NCBI GenBank assembly: GCA_965204405.1
Contig: CBDBEN010000004.1
Coordinates: 1 to 64,000 of the forward strand
Direction: 5' to 3'
Length of the DNA: 64,000 nt
DNA from: JANQPX01 sp965204405
GTDB taxonomy: Bacteria; Pseudomonadota; Alphaproteobacteria; Geminicoccales; Geminicoccaceae
This document shows, in pieces, positions 8,233 through 17,029 of the stretch. Numbering within the stretch: position 1 is the stretch's first letter; each line of letters begins with the position of its first letter. The notes under the pieces were generated by a model that saw nothing but the letters and a program-made list of their open reading frames with translations, ran no database searches and had not been told where the DNA came from. Position numbers and translations under genes: made by a program.

Positions 8233-9645
8233 TCAAGCGTATTCAAGGCTCCTAGTATCACCGATGACGTCCTCAACTGATCGGGAAAACACGTATTGCG
8301 GCAGGTTATGGTCCAACCAGTCAATTGCTTCCGCCAGCAAGTTAGAATGATAAAATGAAAGTGCGTCGTCCAAATGATGTCCGTGCATACTAAAATCGAA
8401 GCCAATCGCCGGCCTTCGACTGGCAGAAGAAGAATCGGATACAATGCCTACCGCCGACAATAGGAGCATTTCCTGCCGAGCCAAAGCAATAGTGCGGTCA
8501 CGGTGCGTCAAGGCCTTGACCGGTTCGGCGCATGCGATCGAAAGAAAATTCATCAGGCTCGGGCGGCCTTTTGAAAGAGGACCAAAGTTGAGCCCATCGC
8601 AAAGCCAAGATGGCATCGGAATGCGTTGGAAGTCACTCGCGCTTAGAAATGATCGGTTATAGTCAAGGCCAAAAGAATGCCAAGCAAAGTACGGGAACTT
8701 GTATCCGAGATGCCGCCAAGCAAAATACAAATCATCAGGATAACGCGAGTCTTTGAGCTCATCTAACTTATCGTCTTTGACAAATAACGCAATCCACATA
8801 TCCCGGGGGAGGGATGCCGACCACCAACGCCAAGCACCTTGATGATCAACTTTATTTCGCCTGAGAATATCTGCGATATTTGAATATAGATTCTTTCGCA
8901 GTCTCATTCCAAAGGGGTCAAACAGCAACCAACTGGCTAAGCCTAGGCGCTGAATAAGCGCTGCAAGGTCAAGGAAGGAAGTTGCCCAGCGATTCCATTC
9001 TTCTGATTTGTGCTTGGCAGGAAGCCGCTGAAAAAGCTCAATGAGCAAAACAACGGCTGCGCGTCCTATTCGATCGGACGCAGACAAAGCCTCCTCCCGC
9101 GTAACACTTTCTCCGTTGCTACTAAAAAAACGAAACTCTTGAGCTATACCACGGTCGAGCCTGAGTTCTGGCTTTTCAAGCCATTCCAAATTCGCCGAAA
9201 GAGCTGCCATCGCGCGGCTGATCCGTGATTCGGATATTCGCTCCTCACGCTCGTAGACAGTGTCAAGTTCGATATCGTACAGCTGCCCAGAGCCGCCTTC
9301 CGTGGGCTCTCCCCCAGGAAGGTCTGGTGGGCCATCGCCACCGGTATCTTCGCGACCACCACCACTCAGATAGCTCCGGCGAACAAACTCTGCGACTGAG
9401 GCAGCTGTTGGGAACGGGATTTCGCCTTCGGCATCCATCACTCCAATCTGGAAGGAGCCGCGAGTTGCAGCAAGCGCTATAGTCGCATCATCGATGAATT
9501 CTGGCTGAAAAGAAGGTGGGCTAACAAATATCGATCGTCCAAACTCATTAGTTGTCGGCGTCATCATTATTTCGATACATCGCCACGACGCGAACGCCCT
9601 ACCAGCATATGGATCAATAGAATCGATATACCAAGCCTGCATCAT
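8233..9645 (-). CDS. Unrecognised protein, third gene of an unknown operon
   Basis: A 470-residue protein I do not recognise. The ATG at 9645 lies one base after the TGA of the preceding gene (9649-9647), which points to translational coupling; an in-frame ATG ten codons upstream (9675) is an alternative. Residues 1-90 look like a compact domain. A Gly/Pro/Asp-rich linker follows at about 94-120, where SGGGREDTGGDGPPDLPGGE shows the low complexity. The rest is helix-rich with many Trp, Arg and Asp residues (for example WWSASLPRDMW) and a His-rich stretch MHGHHLDDALSFYH near the C-terminus. No signal peptide, membrane segment or nucleotide-binding motif is evident. It is encoded with a second unknown protein and a small membrane protein between two mobile elements. 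Confidence 0.65.
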   Translation of the reverse strand: MMQAWYIDSIDPYAGRAFASWRCIEIMMTPTTNEFGRSIFVSPPSFQPEFIDDATIALAATRGSFQIGVMDAEGEIPFPTAASVAEFVRRSYLSGGGREDTGGDGPPDLPGGEPTEGGSGQLYDIELDTVYEREERISESRISRAMAALSANLEWLEKPELRLDRGIAQEFRFFSSNGESVTREEALSASDRIGRAAVVLLIELFQRLPAKHKSEEWNRWATSFLDLAALIQRLGLASWLLFDPFGMRLRKNLYSNIADILRRNKVDHQGAWRWWSASLPRDMWIALFVKDDKLDELKDSRYPDDLYFAWRHLGYKFPYFAWHSFGLDYNRSFLSASDFQRIPMPSWLCDGLNFGPLSKGRPSLMNFLSIACAEPVKALTHRDRTIALARQEMLLLSAVGIVSDSSSASRRPAIGFDFSMHGHHLDDALSFYHSNLLAEAIDWLDHNLPQYVFSRSVEDVIGDTRSLEYA

Positions 9646-9646
9646 C

Positions 9647-10636
9647 TCATCGCACTCGGCCTGTCGTAGTAACAACCACGGTTTGGATGCCGTTTGCTGA
9701 TAGCGCCTCCACGGCCTTACGTCGCTGATTCAGATAGGTAATCTCAGCGAAGGACGGTGTTGGGCCGTTATGAATCCTGTCATTGATTGTATTGGCAGCA
9801 GCAGCTTCGGCGCTCGCCAATCTCGCTGTTTCTAAGTCGCGAACGCCAAAGGAACCCTCCTTAAGGATTTCGATGTAATCCTCATCATTCAAAACCCCTT
9901 CGGCGATCTGGCCAACGGTCAATCTTCTGGTCTGAGGACCATAGTTTGAGAGCACCTTTACCGTCGCGATAGCTCCAACCTCAGACCAGTTGCCGGCGAG
10001 CTTTTCTGCTTCGTTTTTCATATCGCTTTCCGTTTGTATGCGCTCCGAGATGGGCCGCCTTACAAGATCGTACGAATTCCTGTCCAGCACGACAGTATCG
10101 TCACCAATCTTGTCTTCCGATAGAATGAGACAGATATCGCCGTAAAACCTTATGCCAGCACCGGAGACTGTTGCTGCCCCAAAATATGTGCCTGCCGGCG
10201 ATTCAACTGGTAAAGCACGATCCACCAGCTCACGGATCTTGGCCGAATCACCAGATTCAGAGCCGCATCGATACTTCTTAAGGTCGTAACCATTCTTATA
10301 ACCGTCGCTGCAAAATGCGGGAACATGAACGCTTGCGATGTTCACCGTCATCCGCATACCAGCGCCTTCAACGAATTCGTTACTGTCTGGCCACAGCCCA
10401 GAGACGGTCCGCTCAATTGCATCAGCATTCGCTTCTGCATACTCTCTAGCCGCCTGATCCTTCCCTCCGAGCCTTTGGCAGAGGCTTCGGACATCCTGTG
10501 TCCAATCCTTCTTTCTATTTCTCGCAGATCGTAGCCTAAGTCCTATCCTTTGCAGACGATGGGAGACCTGTTCCAACAACGAATGACCAAGATCCCGAAT
10601 TTCCTGCATCCAATTCTTCTTTTTCAAGTTGGTCAT
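9647..10636 (-). CDS. Unrecognised protein, possible ADP-ribosyltransferase-like core
   Basis: A soluble 329-residue protein. The first 80 residues are basic and helical (KKNWMQEIRDLGHSLLEQV), consistent with a coiled or helical lead. The middle contains GTYFGAATV, then IRFYGDICLIL (about 163-172), then TVVLDRNSYD (about 181-190). A strand ending in YGD, a hydrophobic strand, then a T-V-x-x-x-R-N-S turn recalls the DUF3626 and polymorphic-toxin ADP-ribosyltransferase-like layout. That is a resemblance by eye, not an established homology. The C-terminal third is helical and Ala-rich. It lies 18 bp after the small membrane-protein gene and directly abuts the 470-residue gene, so the three are one transcription unit. 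Function unknown; a toxin, effector or defence role is only a hypothesis. Confidence 0.62.
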   Translation of the reverse strand: MTNLKKKNWMQEIRDLGHSLLEQVSHRLQRIGLRLRSARNRKKDWTQDVRSLCQRLGGKDQAAREYAEANADAIERTVSGLWPDSNEFVEGAGMRMTVNIASVHVPAFCSDGYKNGYDLKKYRCGSESGDSAKIRELVDRALPVESPAGTYFGAATVSGAGIRFYGDICLILSEDKIGDDTVVLDRNSYDLVRRPISERIQTESDMKNEAEKLAGNWSEVGAIATVKVLSNYGPQTRRLTVGQIAEGVLNDEDYIEILKEGSFGVRDLETARLASAEAAAANTINDRIHNGPTPSFAEITYLNQRRKAVEALSANGIQTVVVTTTGRVR

Positions 10637-10654
10637 CGCCTGAGGTCTCCTACA

Positions 10655-11134
10655 CTACTGCGTTGGCCCCACTGACGTAGTTGCTTGAGGCGTAACAGAT
10701 CGATACTGAATATTGCTCGCGGTAAAATCACCAATCAGTATTGAACCAACAACGAAACCTACAACTTGACAAAATTGACTTAGTCTGCGCAATCGAGTGA
10801 TCTGTTTTCTTTTTGTTCTCCCATTCTCGAATTCGCTTTTCAAGTCGTAGTCACGGTAGGAGATATAGAACCTCTCCCAACCATAAAGATTGCCGAGGCC
10901 GCCAGCCATAGATGCAGCCAAAAAATACCAGCCAAATTTCAAAGTGGAAATATCAGTTCCGGGATTCAGGGTCGGCGGAAATGCTACTGTGAATGCGAAT
11001 ACGCCTGCTGTAATAGTGAGAAGTATTTTGCTAAATTCTAGCCTATAGTTATTGGCGAGAGATATGTCCCTGTGAACTTCTTCGTAGGTCGGAGGGCGTT
11101 TTGTGGTAACTGGGTCATTTTTTTGGCTTTTCAT
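10655..11134 (-). CDS. Small multi-pass membrane protein, first gene of the unknown operon
   Basis: I choose the ATG at 11134 (159 residues, MKSQKNDPVTTKRPPTYEEV) because the upstream in-frame extension is Cys-rich and runs across apparent promoter DNA. The protein has a charged N-terminus and a hydrophobic segment at about 36-55 (ILLTITAGVFAFTVAF). A second follows at about 68-88 (FGWYFLAASMAGGLGNLYGW). A long basic cytoplasmic segment (NGRTKRKQITRLRRLSQ) then leads to a third membrane helix at about 122-140. The arrangement of paired helices, a charged linker and a final helix is reminiscent of small pore or signal-coupling proteins accompanying effector genes, but I cannot place it in a family. 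It precedes the 329- and 470-residue unknowns. Confidence 0.62.
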   Translation of the reverse strand: MKSQKNDPVTTKRPPTYEEVHRDISLANNYRLEFSKILLTITAGVFAFTVAFPPTLNPGTDISTLKFGWYFLAASMAGGLGNLYGWERFYISYRDYDLKSEFENGRTKRKQITRLRRLSQFCQVVGFVVGSILIGDFTASNIQYRSVTPQATTSVGPTQ

Positions 11135-11641
11135 GACAAAAGCTTTCAATAAAATTCTTAATTTACCATATGCCAATTGATGCGTGAGATTATGATTCCG
11201 TTTGCACAGCCGATATGTCAAGCAGAAGCGCTTCATTGTAGTTGAAAACTGATGGCCAGCTACGAATTCACGGCAGTCTGCTTTTGTGAAGGTTTGTCGG
11301 ACGCCGATACAGCACGGACGGTTCTGCATTCACGACGTCCGGCGTCGGACAAGCGCCAGTGCAGGAAATCTCGGGGTTGAGCTTCGGTTAGGCTTGCTGC
11401 GGCTTATGGGGATTGATGTTGGTGGTGTTGGCTTGCTTTATTGCTTGCCATGGATTTGAGGCCGGGGTGGCGGTGGTTGCATGAGGCGCTGGTGGTCTTG
11501 GGTGGCTGCGATGGCGTTTGATCTTGGCTGATCGGTGCCGTTTCATGCGGTGAAGGGCGTGTTGGGTACTGGTTTGGCCGTAGCCGGCTGTTGCTCCGTG
11601 AATTTCGGACCTAAGACGTCGATATGAAGTCATCGCGGTGC
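11135..11641. other. Operon promoter region and presumed IS91 terminal sequence
   Basis: The right part of the stretch (about 11390-11641) follows the IS91 transposase stop and probably belongs to the end of that element. It contains an open frame (11388-11645, minus) of His, Thr and Pro with no recognisable pattern, which I do not accept as a gene. The left part (11135-11340) lies upstream of the small membrane protein and should hold its promoter. I could not define the IS91 terminus by eye. Confidence 0.4.
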
Positions 11642-12041
11642 TCATGACGGCGTGATCCTATGCTCAGGTGGCGCGCGCTGGTGATGGGCGGCCGGCTCGG
11701 CTCCGGGTTCGAAGATTTCGATGATGATCATGCGACCGCCGCAAGAGGGGCAGAATAGCTTGGTCGTCTCTTGCTCATCGGCGGTTTTGTCGGCACCGAC
11801 ATCGGGGCGCGGATCATGGTTTTGTGCGGCCAGCAACCGGCGAGCCAGGGCGATATTGTCGGCGCGGCTGCCATTGGCGAGCAGACCGTAATGCCTGATA
11901 TGGTGGAACCGTTTGGGGAAGACGTGGATCAGGAAGCGCCGAATGAACTCATGGATCGGCAAGGTCATGGTCTTGTAGCGTTCCGCACCTTCGGCTCGAT
12001 AGTCCTTCCAGGTGAAGGTAACGGTCTTATCGTCGACGCTA

Positions 12042-12166
12042 GAGCATTTTCCGATCAAACGGAACCAGCCCGCTCCCCCTCCCAACCACCGGCAGGATCC
12101 CGACCATATCGGGCGGTTGGGAGGGGGAGCGGGCTGGTGCTGACTTCATAAGATCGAAAAGCGCTC
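12042..12166. repeat. TA-flanked palindromic element, copy 1 (inside IS91 transposase)
   Basis: A 125-bp element with TA on both sides (12040-12041 and 12167-12168) and ends GAGCATTTTCCGATC and, read inward from the right, GAGCGCTTTTCGATC. The central stem is a perfect 24-bp inverted repeat (12064-12087 with 12115-12138). It encloses a 27-nt loop containing GGATCCCGACCATATCGGG. The ends match IS630 ends in style and the TA duplication is the IS630 signature, so I read it as an IS630-mobilised MITE. It has no coding capacity. Confidence 0.85.
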
Positions 12167-12508
12167 TAATCAGTCGGCTGTTGGCGATCGCGACCCGATG
12201 AGTATAGCGTGAGAGATAAGCCAACACAGCTTTCGGCCCGGCGAATGGCTCCTTGGCATGGATCGCCCAGTTGGTCTTGTAGAGCGGTTTGAGATAGGCG
12301 TTGAAGGCGGTTTTGTCGGCAAGTGCTCGGTGACCGTTGAAGAACTTCAGGCGACCATCGGCATGAGCTTTCTTGAGGCCTTTTAGGATCAAACCTCTAA
12401 ACAGACGCGAGAGAACGTGCACCGGCAAGAGGAAGTTGGGCCGGCAAGGCACCCATCTTGATCCATCCATCGAGATCCCGCCGCCGGGAACAATCATATG
12501 GATGTGTG

Positions 12509-12549
12509 CCCTCTCGCGGTTTGCTGCGCAAACCACTGCCGGGTGAGAG
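12509..12549. repeat. About 40-bp palindromic insertion in the IS91 transposase
   Basis: At the point where an IS91 transposase should read MTHHPHxHM, about 40 extra bases intervene. They form a nested palindrome: outer CTCTC (12511-12515) with GAGAG (12545-12549) and inner GGTTTGC (12518-12524) with GCAAACC (12528-12534). The extra length shifts the frame by one. It differs from the TA-flanked elements and has no recognisable terminal GAGC. A small REP-like or transposable hairpin is the simplest reading. Confidence 0.6.
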
Positions 12550-13038
12550 ATGGTGCGTCATTGCCGAACCCCAGCTATGGAGAACCGAGGTGAAGCCGAC
12601 TTTGGCGCCGAGATGTTTGGGATCGGCGGCGATGGTAAGCATGGTCTCGGCGCTGGCTTTGAACAGCAGATCGTAGATCACCCGCTTGTTTTGATAGGCG
12701 ATGTCGGCGATGAGGCCAGATAGCGTAAACACGAGATGGAAATAGCCGACCGGAAGCAACTCGGCTTCACGGTCAGCAAGCCATTTCCTTGCGGCCGCAC
12801 CTTGGCACTTAGGACAATGCCGATCACGACAACTGTTGAAGGCGATCACTTGATGATCGCAGTCCTCACAACGGGCGACGTGGCCACCGAGTGCTGCGGT
12901 ACGCCAGCGCTCGATCGCGCTCATCACCTTGAGCTGGCCGAGGCTGACATGACCAGCGTTAGCATGACGCCATGCAGCCCCATGGTCGCGGAAAACATCT
13001 GCGACCTCCAGCCTTGGACGACGCATGGAACGGGCGGG

Positions 13039-13957
13039 TTACGCCGGCTCTGGGACTTTGCCTTTCGCTTTCTTCCTCGGCTTCGGGGTCAGCAGGTCGA
13101 GCGGGCTCTCGACCCTGGCGATCATCTTGGTGGCGACCCGCGTATAGCGGGCGGTCACATCCAACTTGTTGTGGCCGAGCATCGCCTGAATCACACGAAT
13201 ATCGACACCGCTCTCCAGAAGATGGGTGGCAAAGCTGTGTCGAAGCGAATGCAAGGTCACCCGCTTGGTGATCCCGGCCATTCTCACGGTCTCGCGGAAC
13301 AGGCGACTGAGCTGGCGGGGTGAGGTCGGTCCCTCATCTTTCCAACCCGGAAACAGCCAGCGTTCCTGAAGCGGCGCGTCGGCGTCGAGACGCTTGGATC
13401 GAACGCTCCACCAGGCCTTGAGCAAGCCAGGCAGGTCGTTGGGCAGTTTGACCTGACGGTCCTTCTTGCCTTTGCCTTGGACAACCCGGATGATCATCTG
13501 GTCGGTATCGACATCGCCAACCTTGAGCCGGCATACTTCGCCGGCACGCATGCCGGTACCATAGGCGATACTCAGCATCGCCTTGGCCTTGAGCGGTCGG
13601 GCAACCGCCAAGAGACGCTTGACCTCGTTGACGCTCAAGATCACCGGCACGCGCTGCGGCTCGTTCAGATGGTAGATCTCCTCCGCAAGATCGAGGCGTC
13701 GGAGCGTCACACGGAACAGGAACTTGACCCCCGACATCACCGCATTGCGCGTGCCAATGCTCACCTTCTCCTCGGCGAGGTGCCAGCTGAAACCGCCGAA
13801 TGTCTTCGCGCGAGGCCGTCTCCGGCGAACGCCCCAAAAAGGCGGCAAACCGCTTGCAGCTCCGAATATGCGCCCGCTGCGAGCCAACAGAAAGCCCACG
13901 GGCGTTCATGTCCTCGATCATGCGGCGGCGAAGAGTACTGATCCTTTCGGTCATCAC
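13039..13957 (-). pseudogene. IS91-associated tyrosine recombinase, frameshifted
   Basis: A XerC/D-like phage integrase family protein of about 305 residues. The N-terminal SAM-like domain (MMTERISTLRRRMIEDMNAR to SREDIRRFQ) is in one frame. Near 13788-13793 a single extra base moves the frame, and WHLAEEKVSIGTRNAVMSG and the whole catalytic domain continue in the other. Catalytic residues are present: Arg in TGMRAGEVCRL, HSLRHSFATH, LGHNKLDVTARYT with the likely nucleophile Tyr. Genes of this kind regularly precede IS91 transposases in Proteobacteria and probably act with them. The shift makes the full-length product impossible without correction. Confidence 0.75.
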
Positions 13958-14154
13958 GACTACTCCCGTTTGAGGTTGTCACCCCAATCGTCGGGAAGGC
14001 GCCAAAAGACTTCAGTACGAGAGTTCAGTGGAAAATGGACACGTAGCTCGAGCCGCAAATCCAGTTAGCGCGTAGCGATTTCGTGCACTGACCCACAGCA
14101 GACCTCCGCTCGATCGGTCGTTCCGGAAGGAAAGAGCGGATAGCGGACCTTTGC

Positions 14155-14559
14155 TCACTGTCGTTCTGTTGCGGTCATTTCTGAGATACGCTCCAGCCAA
14201 CCAACCGCAGAACTACACCAGAATTGTCTCTTGGGAATGAGCTGACCTCTCTGCCTTATCGTACCAACCCGGATGCCGAGCTTGCGTGGGCCCGCTCCGT
14301 TCGAGGTTGCGTATATTGGGGTCCCGCAGTCGTCACAGAACGCCTGCTGTCGCTCATTTCCGCTGTCCGAGATTTTCACGTAGACTTTTGGTGTGCCGGA
14401 TAGCAGCGCAAAATCCTTCTCCTCAACAGGAACAATGACGCGGAATGGCGCTCCTGAAAATTACTGACAATCTGTGCAGTGGCAAATTCTGGTTCGCTCT
14501 GGATCAACTGTCGCTTCGAATTTTATCTGGCCACAGTGGCAGCTTCCATCAACTTCCAT
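14155..14559 (-). pseudogene. GFA-family (glutathione-dependent formaldehyde-activating-like) protein with one in-frame stop
   Basis: From an ATG at 14559 the minus strand encodes MEVDGSCHCGQIKFEA, then CHCTDCQ, an in-frame TAA (14463-14461), then FSGAPFRVIVPVEEKDF and, near the C-terminus, FCDDCGTPIYATSNG. The zinc-binding pattern CHC, CHCxxC and CxxCG is exactly that of DUF636/GFA proteins, and the total of about 134 codons is the family's full length. Apart from the one stop codon between CQ and FSG, usually Thr or Ser in relatives, the gene is intact. It is a very recent pseudogene. Family function is generally thiol or glutathione adduct chemistry; the substrate is unknown. It sits alone between IS91 debris and a DUF2332 fragment. 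Confidence 0.75.
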
Positions 14560-14690
14560 GCTTCTACTCCCCCAAATATTCAAAGAAGTGCGTGATTGAC
14601 GCTGATATTGGCTTAGGCGGATTTTAACGAAAACGCATGCTGTGGAAACAAAGTCCGCTTTGCCGCACTACCCACTTTAGCACGATCTGA

Positions 14691-15158
14691 TTATCCAACT
14701 TTGATTGACGTAGGAGCTATCCATTGCACCGATTGTCCATGGGGTCCGGACCAAGCTATTGGTTGCCCATTTGCAGTCAGCAGGAACATATCATCATTGA
14801 CCGTGCCCGCCTTCTTGGCGAATTGTGGGAAAATATGTGGCGCCTCGCTGCTGAGCCAAATGACACCAGCATCAACCAACATCCTCGCAAAGTCGTCCCG
14901 GTCCTTCTGATCCGAAACGTAGCTAAGAACTGCGGCATGAAAGATGACGATCGTCGCATCGGACGGCGCTTGCGCGATTAACTCCAGCAGATCGTGTTTA
15001 AGGTCGCCGGTCTCGACACGTGGCGGATTGCGTTGAGCCACCAAGATGGCTGCGCGGAGCCTGGCTAATCGGCTCTCATGCTCGGGCCAGACAAGGTGCT
15101 CAAGCCAGGCGACATCTTCATCATTTGAAAGATCCAGAGGGTTCAGATCGATACCCGC
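14691..15158 (-). pseudogene. DUF2332 protein, C-terminal fragment cut by an IS
   Basis: Reading leftward from about 15158 the frame gives GIDLNPLDLSNDEDVAWLEH, then LVWPEHESRLARLR, then ATIVIFHAAVLSYV, and ends with WSGPHGQSVQWIAP. This is the C-terminal half of the DUF2332 family (usually 330-350 residues). The N-terminal half is missing: coding sequence stops where the IS1182-like transposase fragment begins, at about 15143-15165. An ATG at 15044 is internal and should not be taken as a real start. The family's biochemical function is not established. Confidence 0.7.
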
Positions 15159-15865
15159 TCGCCATACGCCTCAAGCATCTCGGCTTCGAGCGCCTTCAGC
15201 TTTTCCATTTGCTCCTTGAGGACCTTGATCTTGTCACCGAGACGCGCCTTGCGCGCTTCAGCGATTTCTGGTTCCTGGCGGTCGGCCGTATCCATCATCA
15301 CCATATAGCGGTCGATGCTCTTCTCGGTCTGCTCCAAACGCCGCTTCATCTTGGCGACCGTGAAGTTCCGGTCCCGGTTGTTCACCGCCTTGAACTTGCT
15401 GCTGTCGATTGCGACGAGCGCATCCGAGAACAAGTTCAGATTTCGACAAAGCACCACGAACTCCCGGCATACCCCACGTAACGCCTTGGTGTTCTCCTTG
15501 CGGAAATTCGCGATCGTCTTGAAATCCGGCATCAACCGGCCGGTCAGCCACATCATCTCGATGTTGCGCTGGGTCTCCTTCTCCAGCCGGCGGCTCGAAG
15601 CAATCCGGTTCAGATAGCCATAGATGTAGATCTTCAAGAGCACCGAAGGATGATAGGATGGCCGGCCCGTCGCTTCCGGTACCACCCCCTTGAAACCAAG
15701 CTCTCCGAGATCCAGCGCATCGACAAATGCTTCGATCACCCGGACCGGGCTGTCCTCGTCGACATACTCGTCCAGCGATGCCGGAAACAATGTGCTCTGT
15801 GCGCGATCGTCACCCTCGATAAAACGCTTCACTGCCAATCCCCGACTTCGAATTGGCAGGATCAT
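15143..15865 (-). pseudogene. IS1182/IS5-like transposase, 3' truncated
   Basis: The N-terminal half of a DDE transposase of the IS1182 type (240 of roughly 450 residues). Diagnostic blocks are KRFIEGDDRAQSTLFPASLD, YHPSVLLKIYIYGYLNRI, RRLEKETQRNIEMMWLTG and DFKTIANFRKEN. The first catalytic Asp is in ALVAIDSSKF. A GTG at 15832 (VKRFIEG) is the likelier start than the ATG at 15865. The second and third catalytic residues are missing because the gene ends abruptly against the DUF2332 fragment. The break joins two truncated genes, so a deletion after insertion is the likely history. Confidence 0.75.
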
Positions 15866-15967
15866 AAACTATCACACGTTTTGACACATGGCGGAATTCC
15901 GGGCTTGCGCCTCACCCGGCCTTTGGTCCCGCTATCCGGGACAGATGAGGCCGATCCTGTGACGGCC

Positions 15968-17029
15968 ATGGAGCGATGGAGATTGGATGTGGAACATTAC
16001 GTCGGACTGGATGTGTCCCTGAAGCAGACCGCGATCTGTGTTGTCGACCAGACGGGAGCGATCAAGAAAGAAGGCATGGTAACCTCGGACCCTGAGGCGA
16101 TCGCAGCCTTTGTGAACATTCATGCCGAGAAGGCCATCCGTATCGGTCTGGAAAGCGGTGCGACGTCGACGTGGCTTTGGACTGAGCTCAACAAGTTGGG
16201 GCTACCCATCATCTGCATTGATGCTCGCCATGCCAAAGCTGCGCTGAAGATGCAGATCAACAAGAGTGATCGTAATGATGCCATCGGTATTGCCCGGATC
16301 ATGCAAACCGGCTGGTATCGGGAAGTCCGCGTGAAGGGTCTGGATAGCCATGCGATCAAGGGCCTCCTGGCTAGCCGGGCTCTGTTGGTCAAGATCAGGC
16401 GTGATATCGAGAACCAGATCCGCGGTCTCCTCAAGAACCTCGGCCTGGTGATCGGCCGCGCCAAGAGGAACCCTTTCACGATGCGCGCCAAGGAATTGAT
16501 CGACGGTAATCCAGCGCTCACGGCATCGGTGGAGCCTCTCCTCGAAGCTCGTGAGACGATCATCCAGCAAATTGCTGATCTTGATCGCAAAGTGCTGCGT
16601 TTGGCGCGCAGCGACGTCCAGGTGCAGCGTTTCATGACGACGCCCGGTGTCGGCGCCATCACAGCCCTTTGTTACCTGGCAACCATTGATGATCCGACCC
16701 GCTTTAAGAAGTCTCGAAGTGTTGGCGCCTATCTCGGTTTGACGACGCGGCGCTTTGCGTCCGGCGAGATCGACTGGACAGGGCGGATCTCAAAATGTGG
16801 CGATGTCATGCTGCGCACCTATCTGTACGAAGCCGCCAATGTGCTGCTGACCCGCGTCGAAAGCTGGTCGACGCTCAAGGCCTGGGGGATACGGCTAGCC
16901 AAGCGCAGCGGCATCCGCAAAGCCAAGGTTGCCGTCGCACGAAAACTGGCTGTCATCCTCCACCGCATGTGGATCGACGGCACTGACTTCAATTGGACAT
17001 CCAAGGAGACTATAGAACAGCCAGCTTAG
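15968..17029 (+). CDS. IS110-family transposase
   Basis: A DEDD transposase of the IS110 family (353 residues). The ATG at 15968 gives MERWRLDVEHYVGLDVSLKQ, where the Asp of GLD is the first catalytic residue. IRIGLESGATSTWLW supplies the Glu and KSDRNDAIGIARI the downstream Asp pair. The C-terminal transposase_20 domain is complete, with TTPGVGAITAL, SVGAYLGLTTRRF and the Ser-region SGEIDWTGRISKCGD. IS110 elements transpose via circular intermediates guided by a structured non-coding (bridge) RNA next to the transposase gene. The non-coding DNA beside this gene (15870-15967 and 17030-17170) is where that RNA would lie. The gene seems intact. Confidence 0.85.
   Translation: MERWRLDVEHYVGLDVSLKQTAICVVDQTGAIKKEGMVTSDPEAIAAFVNIHAEKAIRIGLESGATSTWLWTELNKLGLPIICIDARHAKAALKMQINKSDRNDAIGIARIMQTGWYREVRVKGLDSHAIKGLLASRALLVKIRRDIENQIRGLLKNLGLVIGRAKRNPFTMRAKELIDGNPALTASVEPLLEARETIIQQIADLDRKVLRLARSDVQVQRFMTTPGVGAITALCYLATIDDPTRFKKSRSVGAYLGLTTRRFASGEIDWTGRISKCGDVMLRTYLYEAANVLLTRVESWSTLKAWGIRLAKRSGIRKAKVAVARKLAVILHRMWIDGTDFNWTSKETIEQPA

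Larger units (their letters stand above)
11642..13026 (-). pseudogene. IS91-family transposase, split by two palindromic insertions
   Basis: A rolling-circle transposase of the IS91 family, in three pieces. Piece 1 (13026 to about 12550) has the N-terminal zinc finger CEDCDHQVIAFNSCRDRHCPKC and runs to GSAMTHH. Piece 2 resumes in another frame with HIHMIVPGGGISMDGSRW and runs to VAIANSRLI near 12169. Piece 3 resumes with SVDDKTVTFTWKDYRAEGAE and ends with CPSCGGRMIIIEIFEPG. The HH/HxH metal site straddles the first break. Between pieces 2 and 3 lies the element at 12042-12166. Removing it with one TA gives the uninterrupted reading SRLI-SVDD, which is what IS91 relatives have there. Confidence 0.82.
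11642..13957 (-). mobile_element. IS91-family element with accessory tyrosine recombinase, inactivated
   Basis: A two-gene mobile unit of the common proteobacterial form: a tyrosine recombinase gene (13039-13957) followed 12 bp later by an IS91 HUH/Y2-type rolling-circle transposase gene (11642-13026), both on the minus strand. The recombinase has one frameshift. The transposase is interrupted twice, by an about 40-bp palindrome near 12509-12549 and by a 125-bp TA-flanked palindromic element at 12042-12166. The unit is therefore dead unless excisions occur. Confidence 0.8.

Noticed and set aside
11388..11645. An 85-codon minus-strand frame rich in His, Thr, Pro and Ala
   Set aside because: No ribosome site and no protein-like pattern; probably the non-coding end of the IS91 element.
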